Position numbers and translations under genes: made by a program. DNA of 64,000 nt from positions 124,001-188,000 of the forward strand of contig URQB01000002.1 of assembly GCA_900549825.1 (NCBI GenBank), written 5' to 3'. Origin of the DNA: an uncultured Oscillospiraceae bacterium (GTDB lineage: Bacteria; Bacillota; Clostridia; Oscillospirales; Acutalibacteraceae). The notes under the pieces were generated by a model that was given only the letters and a program-made list of their open reading frames with translations, made no database searches and was not told where the DNA came from. This document shows, piece after piece, positions 1 to 9,721 of this stretch (position 1 is the first letter of the stretch; the number at the start of each line of letters is the position of its first letter).

Positions 1-1
1 A

Positions 2-1420
<1,419 letters not shown>

Positions 1421-1460
1421 CAGAGTTCAGACCCCAGACATCAGATTTCAGATATGCCAG

Positions 1461-1490
1461 CGCCCGCGGTATTGATACCGTGGGCGTTGT
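1461..1490 (+). terminator. hairpin after proS, likely weak terminator
   Basis: An 11-bp inverted repeat with one mismatch (CGCCCGCGGTA paired with TACCGTGGGCG, loop TTGA) lies 40 bases after the proS stop. The T tract behind it is poor (TTGTTG), so termination would be partial. Confidence 0.45.
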
Positions 1491-1576
1491 TGATGAAATG
1501 ACAGGATTGTCATGCAACGAATCGGAATATGTGCTATACTGAATGCAAATCAAAGCGAGCGGGGGTGTGTGATGTG

Positions 1577-1843
1577 ATGCGCATTTTGCGGGTGGAAGAC
1601 GACCGCACGATCGCCGTGGGGCTCGTCTATGCGCTCGAGCAGGAGGGCTACGCCGTGCGCCACGTGCCGGACGCTGCGCAGGGAAAAGCGGCGGCGGAAA
1701 GGGAAGCGTTCGACCTCGCCATCCTCGACCTGATGCTGCCGGACGGAAGCGGGTACGATATCTGCCGCACGCTCCGGGAGCAGGAGGATACGCCCGTACT
1801 CTTCCTTACTGCGTGCGATGACGAGGTGAATCAGGGAATTTGA
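1577..1843 (+). pseudogene. truncated OmpR-type response regulator receiver domain
   Basis: The reading frame gives about 88 residues of a receiver domain: an acidic DD pair near the N-terminus (VEDDRT), the phosphoacceptor region LAILDLMLPDGSGYD, and the conserved T in PVLFLTACDD. It stops abruptly after DDEVN, where an intact receiver would continue to the conserved KPF lysine and a DNA-binding domain. The sequence then passes directly into the tail of an unrelated gene in another frame. An extended -10 (TGCTATACT, 1532-1540) lies upstream, so the remnant may still be transcribed. No cognate kinase is nearby. I infer a deletion that joined two genes. Confidence 0.75.
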
Positions 1844-1943
1844 GCAGAAAATTCTAGCAGGAATCAAGCGCGCCTATCCGGTGCGGCAAAACGGAGATTT
1901 CATTTTCCGATTCCCTCGGCTGTTTTTCACGGCCTGGCGGTAG
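1836..1943 (+). pseudogene. C-terminal remnant, trans-aconitate methyltransferase-like
   Basis: In the frame beginning at 1836 the last 35 codons read like the end of a Tam-type SAM-dependent methyltransferase: a helix with KRAYP, then NGDFIFRFPRLFF, then a stop. The AYP...FPRLF ending is typical of that family. Nothing of the SAM-binding fold is present. It directly abuts the truncated receiver domain, which marks a deletion junction near 1836. The family assignment rests on a short segment only. Confidence 0.4.
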
Positions 1944-2085
1944 AGCCATTTCAATGGGACAAACTGCAAACGCTTTCACCGCCTCCCGTCCTTTCGCATA
2001 GGATGGGAGAGCGGGGAAAGCTTTTTTTACATATTCGGGCAATGCCGCTGAAGAATTTCCCTGCATCAAACAGGGGGTGGATGGC

Positions 2086-2727
2086 TTGAACAGCCTGCTT
2101 TATCCGGCGCTGGAGGCGCTGCTGCTGGTCGTGGCCCTTTCCATGGACGCGTTCGTCGCGAGCTTCGCCTATGGCGCGCAGCGGATCAAAATTCCGTTTT
2201 CCTCCGTGGCGGTCATCAGCGTAGTCTGCACGGCGATGCTGGCAGTTTCCCTGCTGCTCGGTGCGTTGCTGCGGCCATTTCTGCCGCAGGGCCTGACCAA
2301 AGGGCTGTGCTTTGCGATTCTCTTTTTGTTGGGGCTTACCAAGCTGTGCGACAGCGCGATCAAAACCCTGATCCGCAGGCATAAGCGGATGCACCGGCAG
2401 GTTTCCTTTTCCATGTTCAGCCTGAAATTTATCTTAGACGTTTATGCAGACCCGGAAAAAGCGGATCGGGACGGCTCGCGCGTGCTTTCGCCTGCTGAGG
2501 CGGCGTCCCTGGCGGTTGCGCTCTCCCTCGACGGGTTGGCGGTCGGCTTTGGTGCGGCGCTGATGAAGGTGAATTTCCTTTTGGTCATGGTGCTTTCCCT
2601 CGTCATTGGAATGCTGGCGGTCCGGCTGGGCGGCAGGATCGGCAATAAGGCTGCGCAGAAGCTGCCCTGCGACCTTTCCTGGCTCGGCGGGGCGCTGCTG
2701 ATCGTGCTGGCAATCCTGAAACTGTAG
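2086..2727 (+). CDS. ytaF: sporulation membrane protein YtaF (MntP-like fold)
   Basis: A roughly 213-residue polytopic membrane protein with two related hydrophobic halves. Both halves carry the MntP/YtaF-type signature of a small-residue-rich helix with an acidic residue: VVALSMDAFVASFAYGA near the N-terminus and VALSLDGLAVGFGAAL in the second half. A polar loop (around residues 95-140) separates them. In Bacillus and Clostridia YtaF is associated with sporulation; its transported substrate is not established. Starts at GTG 2077 and TTG 2086 are both possible; the AGGGGG ribosome site overlaps the GTG and is well spaced for the TTG. It stands alone between a decayed locus and the convergent hydrogenase operon. 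Confidence 0.85.
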   Translation: MNSLLYPALEALLLVVALSMDAFVASFAYGAQRIKIPFSSVAVISVVCTAMLAVSLLLGALLRPFLPQGLTKGLCFAILFLLGLTKLCDSAIKTLIRRHKRMHRQVSFSMFSLKFILDVYADPEKADRDGSRVLSPAEAASLAVALSLDGLAVGFGAALMKVNFLLVMVLSLVIGMLAVRLGGRIGNKAAQKLPCDLSWLGGALLIVLAILKL

Positions 2728-2874
2728 CCATTTTGAGAGCGGCAGGATTTTTTCTGTGATGACCGCATATCCCTGCGCTGTGGGATGCAGGCCCTAGTGG
2801 GAATCGTCACCCTGAAATGAAACCGCTTCAATCACAATCGGAAGCGTCCTGTGAAACCGTGGGAAGCATAGGTG

Positions 2875-2908
2875 AAAAATGCCGCCTCTCTTTCAAGAGA
2901 GGCGGCAT
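2875..2908 (-). terminator. terminator of hydrogenase operon
   Basis: A perfect 13-bp stem (AATGCCGCCTCTC and complement) with a small TTCA-type loop, followed on the minus strand by a T run (complement of 2875-2879). It lies 15 bases beyond the last hydrogenase gene. Confidence 0.85.
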
Positions 2909-2922
2909 TGCGAAAACCGTTT

Positions 2923-4665
2923 TTATTTATATTTTGGCCTGGCCTGATAGGAGGTATGCAGCACCTCATGCGCAAGGTGGCTGCCCGGCTCGCCGAAAAA
3001 TTCGGTGTAAACCGTTTTGATCGCGTCACTCTCATGCGATTTGCGCACGGGAAGCTTGCGGTCCGCATCGTACAGCGCAGCGGCGCGGCGGTTCTTCAGG
3101 TCGACGAAATTGCGCACCACAGCGTGCTGGATCGGCTGGCCGCCGCCGTTGATGCAGCCGCCGGGGCAGCCCATGATCTCGATGAACTGATAGGGGGACG
3201 TGCCGGCCTTGATCTGCTCCATGAGGGTGTGGGCGTTGGCCGTGCCGCTGGCAACGGCAACCTTCAGTTTCATGCCCGCTACCTCATATTCCGCTTCCTT
3301 GACGCCGTCCATGCCGCGCACATCGGTAAAATCGACATTGTCGAGGGGCTTTCCCGTGAGCGTTTCAACGGCCGTGCGAAGAGCCGCTTCCATCACGCCG
3401 CCCGTTGTGCCGAAGATGACGGCCGCGCCGGTGCCCTCGCCGAGCGGGTTGTCAAACTCCTCATCCGGCAGATGCTTGAAGTAGATACCCGCGCTCTCGA
3501 TCATGCGCGCAAGCTCGCGGGTGGTCAGCGCGATATCCACATCTGGGTAGCCGGAGGCCGCCTGATCGTCGCGCTTGGTCTCGAACTTTTTCGCCGTGCA
3601 GGGCATGATGCCGACGACGACGATCTTCTCCGGATCGATTCCCATCTTCTTGGCGTACCAGGTTTTGATCGTCGCGCCAAACATCTGCTGCGGTGATTTG
3701 CAGGTGGAGAGGTGTGGAATCTGATCCGGATAGTAATGCTCGCAGTATTTGACCCAGCCGGGGGAGCAGGAGGTGATCATCGGCAGCACGCCGCTCTTCT
3801 GCACGCGCTCGATGAACTCGTGCGCTTCCTCCATGATCGTCAGGTCCGCGGCAAAATCCGTATCGAATACCTTATCGAAGCCGAGGCGCCTGAGCGCCGC
3901 CACCATCTTGCCCTGTACGTTGGTGCCGATGCTCATGCCGAAGCACTCGCCGAGGGTGGCGCGGATGGAGGGGGCCGTCTGGACGATCACATATTTCTCC
4001 GGATCGTTGATGGCGGCGAGCACCTTGTCGGTATCGTCCTTTTCCACTAGCGCGCCGGTCGGGCAATTGACGATGCACTGCCCGCAGGAGATGCAGGAGA
4101 CGTCCGCCAGGTCCTTATCGAAGGCGGAGCTGATGTGCGTATCAAAGCCGCGGGCATTCGCGCCGATGACGGAAATTTTCTGCATATCGCAGGCGGCGAC
4201 GCAGCGGCGGCAGAGGATGCACTTGTTGTTATCGCGGATCATATGCGCGGCGGAGTCGTCGAACTCATAGTGCGGGTTTGCACCCTCGTAACGCGTTTCG
4301 TTATCCACGCCGAACTCCTTGCAGAGCTGCTGCAGCTCGCAGTTGCCGCTGCGCACGCAGGACAGGCACTTGCGATCGTGCGTGGAGAGGATCAGTTCGA
4401 GAGTGATCTTGCGGGAAGAACGCACCTTCTCCGTATTCGTAAAGACCTCCATGCCCTCATTGACCGGATAGACGCAGGCAGTGACAAGGCTTCTCGCACC
4501 CTTGACCTCCACCATGCAGATGCGGCACGCGCCGATTTCATTGATATCCTTGAGGTAGCACAGCGTCGGGATCTCGATCCCGGCGTAGCGCGCCGCTTCG
4601 AGGATAGAAATGCCGTTGGGCACACTCAAGGGCATGCCGTTGATTTTGATATTGACCATTTCCAT
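2923..4665 (-). CDS. hydA: [FeFe] hydrogenase catalytic subunit (HydA type)
   Basis: The 580-residue catalytic subunit of an NADH-linked, probably electron-bifurcating hydrogenase that makes or oxidises H2 in the cytoplasm. The N-terminus is a [2Fe-2S] ferredoxin domain (C36, C47, C50, C64), then the His-Cys [4Fe-4S] site (H96, C100, C103, C109 region), then a two-cluster ferredoxin domain (CILCRRC near 149-155 and CISCGQC near 191-197). The H-cluster domain shows all three signatures: TSCSP at 298-302, MPCTAKK at 354-360, and EIMGCPGGC with C500 and C504. Start ATG 4665 is chosen because AAAGGAG lies just upstream; the longer frame has no such site. It is the last gene of the operon, 20 bases after hydB. 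Confidence 0.96.
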   Translation of the reverse strand: MEMVNIKINGMPLSVPNGISILEAARYAGIEIPTLCYLKDINEIGACRICMVEVKGARSLVTACVYPVNEGMEVFTNTEKVRSSRKITLELILSTHDRKCLSCVRSGNCELQQLCKEFGVDNETRYEGANPHYEFDDSAAHMIRDNNKCILCRRCVAACDMQKISVIGANARGFDTHISSAFDKDLADVSCISCGQCIVNCPTGALVEKDDTDKVLAAINDPEKYVIVQTAPSIRATLGECFGMSIGTNVQGKMVAALRRLGFDKVFDTDFAADLTIMEEAHEFIERVQKSGVLPMITSCSPGWVKYCEHYYPDQIPHLSTCKSPQQMFGATIKTWYAKKMGIDPEKIVVVGIMPCTAKKFETKRDDQAASGYPDVDIALTTRELARMIESAGIYFKHLPDEEFDNPLGEGTGAAVIFGTTGGVMEAALRTAVETLTGKPLDNVDFTDVRGMDGVKEAEYEVAGMKLKVAVASGTANAHTLMEQIKAGTSPYQFIEIMGCPGGCINGGGQPIQHAVVRNFVDLKNRRAAALYDADRKLPVRKSHESDAIKTVYTEFFGEPGSHLAHEVLHTSYQARPKYK

Positions 4666-4685
4666 TGACAGGCACACTCCTTTCG

Positions 4686-6476
4686 TTATTTCTTCTTGAT
4701 GGCCTGCATCTTCTTGCACTTCTCAACGCAGGCGCCGCACTTGATGCACTTGCTCGTATCAATCGTGTGCGGCTTGCGGATCTCGCCCGAAATCGCGCCC
4801 ACCGGGCAGGTGCGCGCGCACAGGCCGCAGCCGATGCACTTGTCAGCGTCTATGTAGTAATTGAGCAGTGCCTTGCAGACGCCGGCGGGGCACTTTTTAT
4901 CCACCACGTGCGCGATGTATTCTTCGCGGAAGAATTTCAGTGTTGCAAGCACGGGGTTCGGGGCCGTCTGGCCCAGGCCGCAGAGGGAATTCTGCTTGAT
5001 GTAGTAGGCGAGCTCCTCGAGCTTGTCGATATCCTCAAGCGTGCCCTTGCCGGAGGTGATCTTTTCAAGGATCTCCATCATGCGCTTCGTGCCGATCCGG
5101 CAGGGGGAGCACTTGCCACAGGATTCGTCGACCGTAAATTCCAGGAAGAATTTCGCGATGTCGACCATGCAGTTGTCCTCATCCATGACGATCAGCCCGC
5201 CGGAGCCCATCATGCAGCCAATGGCAGTGAGGTTATCGTAGTCGATCTCTGTATCCATCAGGGAGGCGGGAATGCAGCCGCCGGAGGGGCCGCCGGTCTG
5301 CGCGGCCTTGAACTTTTTGCCGTTGGGGATGCCGCCGCCGATCTCCTCGACGATTTCGCGCAGCGTGGTGCCCATCGGGATTTCCACAAGGCCGGTATTT
5401 TTGATCTTGCCGCCCAGGGCGAAGACCTTTGTGCCCTTGGAGCGCTCTGTGCCCATGGAGGCGAACCATTCGGCGCCTTTGAGAATGATCTGCGGGACGT
5501 TGGCGAAGGTTTCCACGTTATTCTCCGTTGTGGGCTTGCCAAACAGGCCCTTGACCGCCGGATAGGGGGGACGTGGGCGGGGCTCGCCGCGGTTGCCCTC
5601 GATGGAGGTCATCAGCGCGGTCTCCTCGCCGCAGACGAACGCGCCAGCGCCGAGGCGGATGTGTAGGTCAAAATCGAAGCCGGAGCCGAAGATATTCTTG
5701 CCCAGCAGGCCGTATTCCTTGGCCTGGCGAATGGCGATCTCCAACCGGTTGACCGCGATCGGATACTCCGCGCGGACATAGATGTAGCCCTCCGTCGCGC
5801 TGACGGCGTAGCCGCAGATGGCCATGGCTTCCACGATGCAGTGCGGATCGCCTTCCAAAACGGAGCGGTCCATAAACGCGCCGGGGTCGCCCTCGTCTGC
5901 GTTGCAGACGACATATTTCTGATCCGCCTTATTCATAGCGGCCAGCTCCCACTTGCGGCCGGTCGGGAATCCGCCGCCGCCGCGGCCGCGCAGGCCGGAA
6001 TCCCTGATGATCTGGATGACCTGCTCGGGTGTGTATTCGGTCAGGCATTTTGCAAGCGCCTGATAGCCGTCGTAGGCGATATATTCATCGATATTTTCCG
6101 GGTCGATCACGCCGCAGTTGCGCAGCGCGACGCGCTTCTGCTTTTTGTAGAAATCCGTCGATTCGATGCTCTTGACAATATCCTGATGAACGGTATCATC
6201 ATACAGCAGGCGCTTGACGATGCGGCCCTTGAGCAAGTGCTCCTCGACGATCTCGGGGACGTCCTCCACCCTGATCTCGCTGTAGAAGCAGCCCTCCGGA
6301 TAGACGATCATGATCGGGCCGAGTGCGCACAGGCCGTGGCAGCCGGTCTGGACGACCTTGACCTCGTCGGCAAGGCCCTTCTCCGCGATCTGCGCTTCCA
6401 GCGCCTCAATGATCGCGGGTGCGTTTGCGGAGGTACAGCCGGTACCGCCGCAAACCAGTACATGGGAACGATACAT
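4686..6476 (-). CDS. hydB: NADH-dependent [FeFe] hydrogenase subunit, NuoF-like (HydB)
   Basis: A 596-residue flavoprotein that links NAD(H) to the hydrogenase. Domains in order: a thioredoxin-like [2Fe-2S] domain (VCGGTGC near residues 8-14; GCHGLCALG near 46-54), the NuoF core with the glycine-rich nucleotide/FMN loop (GLRGRGGGGFPTGRKWE) and the GAGAYVCGEETAL-type motif, an SLBB-like segment, the [4Fe-4S] motif ESCGKCSPCR, and a C-terminal two-cluster ferredoxin domain (CIGCGLCARTC, CIKCGACVEKC). This domain order is that of HydB in bifurcating hydrogenases. A GGAGG-type site precedes the ATG at 6476. It is co-transcribed with the other four hyd genes. Confidence 0.95.
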   Translation of the reverse strand: MYRSHVLVCGGTGCTSANAPAIIEALEAQIAEKGLADEVKVVQTGCHGLCALGPIMIVYPEGCFYSEIRVEDVPEIVEEHLLKGRIVKRLLYDDTVHQDIVKSIESTDFYKKQKRVALRNCGVIDPENIDEYIAYDGYQALAKCLTEYTPEQVIQIIRDSGLRGRGGGGFPTGRKWELAAMNKADQKYVVCNADEGDPGAFMDRSVLEGDPHCIVEAMAICGYAVSATEGYIYVRAEYPIAVNRLEIAIRQAKEYGLLGKNIFGSGFDFDLHIRLGAGAFVCGEETALMTSIEGNRGEPRPRPPYPAVKGLFGKPTTENNVETFANVPQIILKGAEWFASMGTERSKGTKVFALGGKIKNTGLVEIPMGTTLREIVEEIGGGIPNGKKFKAAQTGGPSGGCIPASLMDTEIDYDNLTAIGCMMGSGGLIVMDEDNCMVDIAKFFLEFTVDESCGKCSPCRIGTKRMMEILEKITSGKGTLEDIDKLEELAYYIKQNSLCGLGQTAPNPVLATLKFFREEYIAHVVDKKCPAGVCKALLNYYIDADKCIGCGLCARTCPVGAISGEIRKPHTIDTSKCIKCGACVEKCKKMQAIKKK

Positions 6477-6492
6477 TGCTTTTCCTCCTTAC

Positions 6493-6864
6493 TTATTTGG
6501 CGATAGCGCCAACGGTATATTCCGTAACGACGTTGCCGTTGACCAAATGGTCTGTCACAACGCGGGCGGCCTTTTCCGCCGTCATCTTGACATAGGTGAC
6601 CTTCTCCCTGCCCGGCTCCAGAATCTCGACGATCGGCTCATACTGGCACATGCCGATGCAGCCGGTCTGGGCGACAGTGACGTTTTGCAGGTGGCGCTTC
6701 TCTACCTCATCCATAAAGGCGTTCAGCACGGGGCGCGCGCCCGCGGCAATGCCGCAGGTGGCCATGCCGACTACGACGCGGGTGACGTCGCTCTGATCCT
6801 CACGGACGGTCATCTTTTCCTTGGTTTTTTCCTTTATTGCCATCAATTCTTCCAGTGTTTTCAT
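6493..6864 (-). CDS. thioredoxin-like [2Fe-2S] ferredoxin-domain protein of hydrogenase operon
   Basis: A 123-residue protein with a thioredoxin-like [2Fe-2S] fold: the first cysteine in MATCGIAAGA and a second cysteine pair in TGCIGMC. Such proteins occur as extra electron-transfer subunits in HydABC-type clusters, between the NuoE-like and NuoF-like genes. The start at 6864 has GGAGGTG upstream and overlaps the end of the preceding gene by four bases (ATGA), which argues for translational coupling. The N-terminal helix is lysine- and glutamate-rich. Its exact electron partner is inferred from context. Confidence 0.85.
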   Translation of the reverse strand: MKTLEELMAIKEKTKEKMTVREDQSDVTRVVVGMATCGIAAGARPVLNAFMDEVEKRHLQNVTVAQTGCIGMCQYEPIVEILEPGREKVTYVKMTAEKAARVVTDHLVNGNVVTEYTVGAIAK

Positions 6865-7415
6865 TGAGTAACACCTCCACATATCATTTGGGTCTGTTCG
6901 GTGAGATAGTCCTGGATCCATGCGCGTACCTCAGGCGTGTCGAGCGGCACGCCATCCAGGATTTGGCGCAGCTCGCGCGTATCGATGGTGAATTCCTTCC
7001 CGTCTTTTTGCCGGCGATAGCAGAAATCGCGGTCCGTATTCATACAGATGAGCATGGTAACGGTGGAGCAGATATCCCCCAGAGGGATAAAATCCACATG
7101 GTCTGTATGAAACAGCGCCGTGACGGTCGTCCCCTTGCCGGGCTCAGAGCTGATCTCAAGGCTGCCGCCCGTCATTTCCGCCGCCATGCGGAACAGCGGC
7201 ACCCCCATGCCGACCTTGCGGGTCGTACGGGTAGTGTAGAACGGGTCGGCCACGCTTTTGAGCTTCTCCGGCGTCATGCCGCAGCCGTCGTCTGCAATCC
7301 GGATGGTCAGCAGCCTTTCGGCGGTATCCTCCCGGATGTCAATTTCAATGAGCTTTGCGCCGGCTGAGATGGAATTCTGCGCAATATCCAGAACATTGAG
7401 TGACAGTTCACGCAT
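6861..7415 (-). CDS. GHKL-type ATP-binding protein of hydrogenase operon
   Basis: A 184-residue protein made mostly of a histidine-kinase-like ATPase domain: the N box LDIAQNSISAGA (residues 9-20), the G1 box DDGCGM, and a G2-like GKGTTVTA segment. There is no dimerisation/phosphoacceptor histidine domain and no membrane segment, so it is not a complete sensor kinase. Single GHKL proteins of this kind recur in clostridial hydrogenase operons, where their role is unclear. The start lies three bases after the NuoE-like stop, and the 3' end overlaps the next gene. Calling it an anti-sigma-like regulator would be speculation. Confidence 0.85.
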   Translation of the reverse strand: MRELSLNVLDIAQNSISAGAKLIEIDIREDTAERLLTIRIADDGCGMTPEKLKSVADPFYTTRTTRKVGMGVPLFRMAAEMTGGSLEISSEPGKGTTVTALFHTDHVDFIPLGDICSTVTMLICMNTDRDFCYRRQKDGKEFTIDTRELRQILDGVPLDTPEVRAWIQDYLTEQTQMICGGVTQ

Positions 7416-7418
7416 CGC

Positions 7419-7916
7419 TTAATCCATATATTTCTGCAGGATGCCCGGGATTTCGTCGGCGGTGAGCTTGCCGTATACGTCATCATTGATCATCATGACG
7501 GGGGCAAGGCCGCAAGCGCCGATGCAGCGGCAGGCGGTTACGGAGAAACGGCCGTCTTCCGTGCACTCCTCAGGGCCGCAGTTCAGCATTTCGCACACCT
7601 TATCGAGCACTTCCTGCGCGCCCTTAACATAGCAGGCCGTGCCGAGGCAAACGGAAATGTGGTAGGTGCCCTTCGGGGAGAGCGCAAACTGCGCATAGAA
7701 GGTGGACACACCGTACACCTTTTCGAGCGGCAGGCTCATGCCGTCTGCGATCATAACCTGCACTTCGAAGGGCAGGTAGCCGTAGATCTGCTGCGCCTGC
7801 TGCATGACATGCATAAGCATGCTTTTGTCATGCCTGTTTTCCTCAATCACGGCCTTGAGCTGCGCTTCCTGCTCAGCGGTGCCGTGAAAGGGGATACTGC
7901 TGACTTTTTTGAGCAT
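7419..7916 (-). CDS. hydC: NuoE-like hydrogenase subunit (HydC type)
   Basis: A 165-residue NuoE/24-kDa-type subunit that carries a [2Fe-2S] cluster and passes electrons between the flavin subunit and the hydrogenase. The cluster ligands are visible as CLGTACYVKG and CRCIGACGLAP. The N-terminal helical domain (LMHVMQQAQQIYGYLP) is typical. The start at 7916 is chosen over the upstream extension because AAGGAGG lies seven bases before it. It is the first gene of the operon, so its 5' region carries the promoter and the Rex-like box. Confidence 0.93.
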   Translation of the reverse strand: MLKKVSSIPFHGTAEQEAQLKAVIEENRHDKSMLMHVMQQAQQIYGYLPFEVQVMIADGMSLPLEKVYGVSTFYAQFALSPKGTYHISVCLGTACYVKGAQEVLDKVCEMLNCGPEECTEDGRFSVTACRCIGACGLAPVMMINDDVYGKLTADEIPGILQKYMD

Positions 7917-8032
7917 TGACTGATTCCTCCTTACGGATATGTGACTGTACCTGTGAATGCGGCCTGTGCCGGTCCGAACGGCGCACCGTGCAATCTGGCT
8001 GCGCCCAATCGCCGCATTCCCCTGCGCCGGAG

Positions 8033-8050
8033 ATGTTAAATTTTTAACAA
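8033..8050 (-). promoter_or_regulatory. Rex-like operator
   Basis: An 18-base near-perfect palindrome that matches the Rex consensus TTGTTAA-N4-TTAACAA at all fixed positions but one (ATGTTAA-ATTT-TTAACAA on the plus strand). It begins about 22 bases downstream of the hyd -10 box, where a bound repressor would block transcription. Rex releases DNA when NADH/NAD is high, which suits an NADH-consuming hydrogenase. Confidence 0.8.
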
Positions 8051-8072
8051 GACTGCGCATCTATACCGATAA

Positions 8073-8078
8073 ATTATA
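8073..8078 (-). promoter_or_regulatory. -10 box of hydrogenase operon
   Basis: A perfect TATAAT on the minus strand, about 157 bases before the hydC start. No good -35 hexamer is found at 16-18 bases, so the promoter may need activation or be moderate. It pairs with the Rex-like operator downstream. Confidence 0.6.
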
Positions 8079-8196
8079 GCAGAAACAGAATGGGAAATCT
8101 ACGGTGTTAGCAATAAGTAACAAAAAAATTGTTGGAAAATCATTTTGGAGGAGAGAAATCGTCGAAGATTGGCTTCTCGCAATGCGAGTAAAGCTA

Positions 8197-8225
8197 TTGT
8201 TTATAGGAACATAGCATGCTATAAT
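8197..8225 (+). promoter_or_regulatory. sigma-A promoter of acyltransferase operon
   Basis: TTGTTT (8197-8202), a 17-base spacer, TATAAT (8220-8225). Transcription would start near 8232, about 27 bases before the GTG start of the MBOAT gene. Confidence 0.7.
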
Positions 8226-8258
8226 ATGCCACAGCATCATGCGTTTGGAGGGAAAAAA

Positions 8259-9710
8259 GTGCTATTTAATTCGTATCTTTTTATTTTACTATTTCTTCCG
8301 ATTGCCGTGACAGGTTACTTTTTGCTGAATCATTTTAAAAAATATGATTTGGCAAAGGTGTTTTTACTGGGTATGTCGCTGTGGTTTTACGGCTATTTCA
8401 ATGTAAAATACCTGCCGGTGATTCTTTTGAGCATTGGCCTGAATTATCTGGTCAGCTTGTTCCTGCTGCGCGAGGGAAGCAGACAGGGCATACGCAGGCT
8501 GGTATTCATCATTTCCTTGCTGTCCAATATTGGCGTGCTGTTTTATTTCAAATATTTTGATTTCTTCCTTGAGAATCTCAATGCTGCCCTTAAAACAAAT
8601 TTTAATCTGCTGCATCTGGCGCTGCCTCTGGGCATTAGCTTTTTTACCTTCCAACAGCTTGCGTTTTTAATCGACAGCTACCGCAGGGATGTGCCGAAGT
8701 ATCCCTTTTTGGATTATGCGCTGTTTGTCGCCTTTTTTCCAAAAATTTTGCAGGGTCCAATTGCGCTCCACGGAGAGATGATCCCTCAGTTTTTGGACAC
8801 CTCCAGAAAATCATTCAACTATGAAAATTTTGCCAAGGGCCTGATGGCGATTGCTTTTGGCCTGGCCAAAAAGGTGTTGCTTGCGGATACATTCGGCAAG
8901 CTGGTAGACTGGGGATATGCGGATGTAGGGGCGCTTGATACGGTGAGCGCGCTGCTGGTGATGCTTGCATATACCCTGCAAATCTATTTTGATTTCAGCG
9001 GTTATTGTGATACGGCGTCCGGCATTTGCAGTATGTTGAATATCGAATTGCCGATCAACTTCGACTCTCCATATAAAGCGCTTACCGTTTACGACTTTTG
9101 GAAACGCTGGCATATGACGCTGACCCGCTTCTTCCGTACTTACATCTACTTTCCGCTGGGCGGTAGCCGAAAAGGAACATTACGCACCTATTTTAATATT
9201 TTTCTAATCTTTTTTGTCAGCGGCATCTGGCACGGTGCGAATTGGACCTTTATTCTCTGGGGTGCCCTGCACGGGATTGCAATGGTGCTCAACCGGGTTT
9301 TCAAGAAACAGATAGACAGGCTGCACCCTGCGCTGAGCTGGCTGGCAACCTTTGCTTTTATCAATGTGACTTGGGTTTATTTCCGCGCGGCGTCTGTTTC
9401 GGAGGCGAACCTTTTCTTCCGGCAGATTTTCCAGATGGATCTGGCACCAGTGAAAAAAGCGGTGATGGATGTATTTGTGTTGCCTGAAATCAACTTTGTT
9501 TTCCAACTGTTGCAAACTTTCAAACCGCTTTGGGTGATGCTCGTGTTTCTTGCCTTTGCGATGTTCGCCATTCTGGGTATGAAAAATACCAATGAGCGCA
9601 TGAACCGGTTTAAACCAAGTCTGCCGATGTCGCTGGTGACCGCTGTACTTCTTGTATGGTCCATTTTGTCCTTTGGCGGTGTCAGTACCTTCCTGTATAT
9701 TAATTTTTAG
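8259..9710 (+). CDS. MBOAT family membrane O-acyltransferase (AlgI/DltB-like)
   Basis: A 483-residue polytopic membrane protein of the AlgI/PatA/DltB branch, which moves acyl (usually acetyl) groups across the membrane to a surface polymer. Family hallmarks are LPLGISFFTFQQLAFLID, YDFWKRWHMTLTRFFRTYIYFPLGGSRKG and the catalytic-histidine segment VSGIWHGANWTFILWG. The GTG start at 8259 is chosen because GGAGGG lies just upstream and the promoter is so close that the longer frame starting at 8145 could not be transcribed whole. The next gene encodes an SGNH-like partner, as in alginate- and peptidoglycan-acetylating pairs. The acceptor polymer is unknown. Base composition is more AT-rich than the neighbours. 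Confidence 0.9.
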   Translation: MLFNSYLFILLFLPIAVTGYFLLNHFKKYDLAKVFLLGMSLWFYGYFNVKYLPVILLSIGLNYLVSLFLLREGSRQGIRRLVFIISLLSNIGVLFYFKYFDFFLENLNAALKTNFNLLHLALPLGISFFTFQQLAFLIDSYRRDVPKYPFLDYALFVAFFPKILQGPIALHGEMIPQFLDTSRKSFNYENFAKGLMAIAFGLAKKVLLADTFGKLVDWGYADVGALDTVSALLVMLAYTLQIYFDFSGYCDTASGICSMLNIELPINFDSPYKALTVYDFWKRWHMTLTRFFRTYIYFPLGGSRKGTLRTYFNIFLIFFVSGIWHGANWTFILWGALHGIAMVLNRVFKKQIDRLHPALSWLATFAFINVTWVYFRAASVSEANLFFRQIFQMDLAPVKKAVMDVFVLPEINFVFQLLQTFKPLWVMLVFLAFAMFAILGMKNTNERMNRFKPSLPMSLVTAVLLVWSILSFGGVSTFLYINF

Positions 9711-9721
9711 GAGAAAGCGGT

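Noticed and set aside
4665..5666. 333-codon frame opposite hydB
   Set aside because: Shadow of hydB; the composition is Ala/Gly/Asp-rich with no motif.
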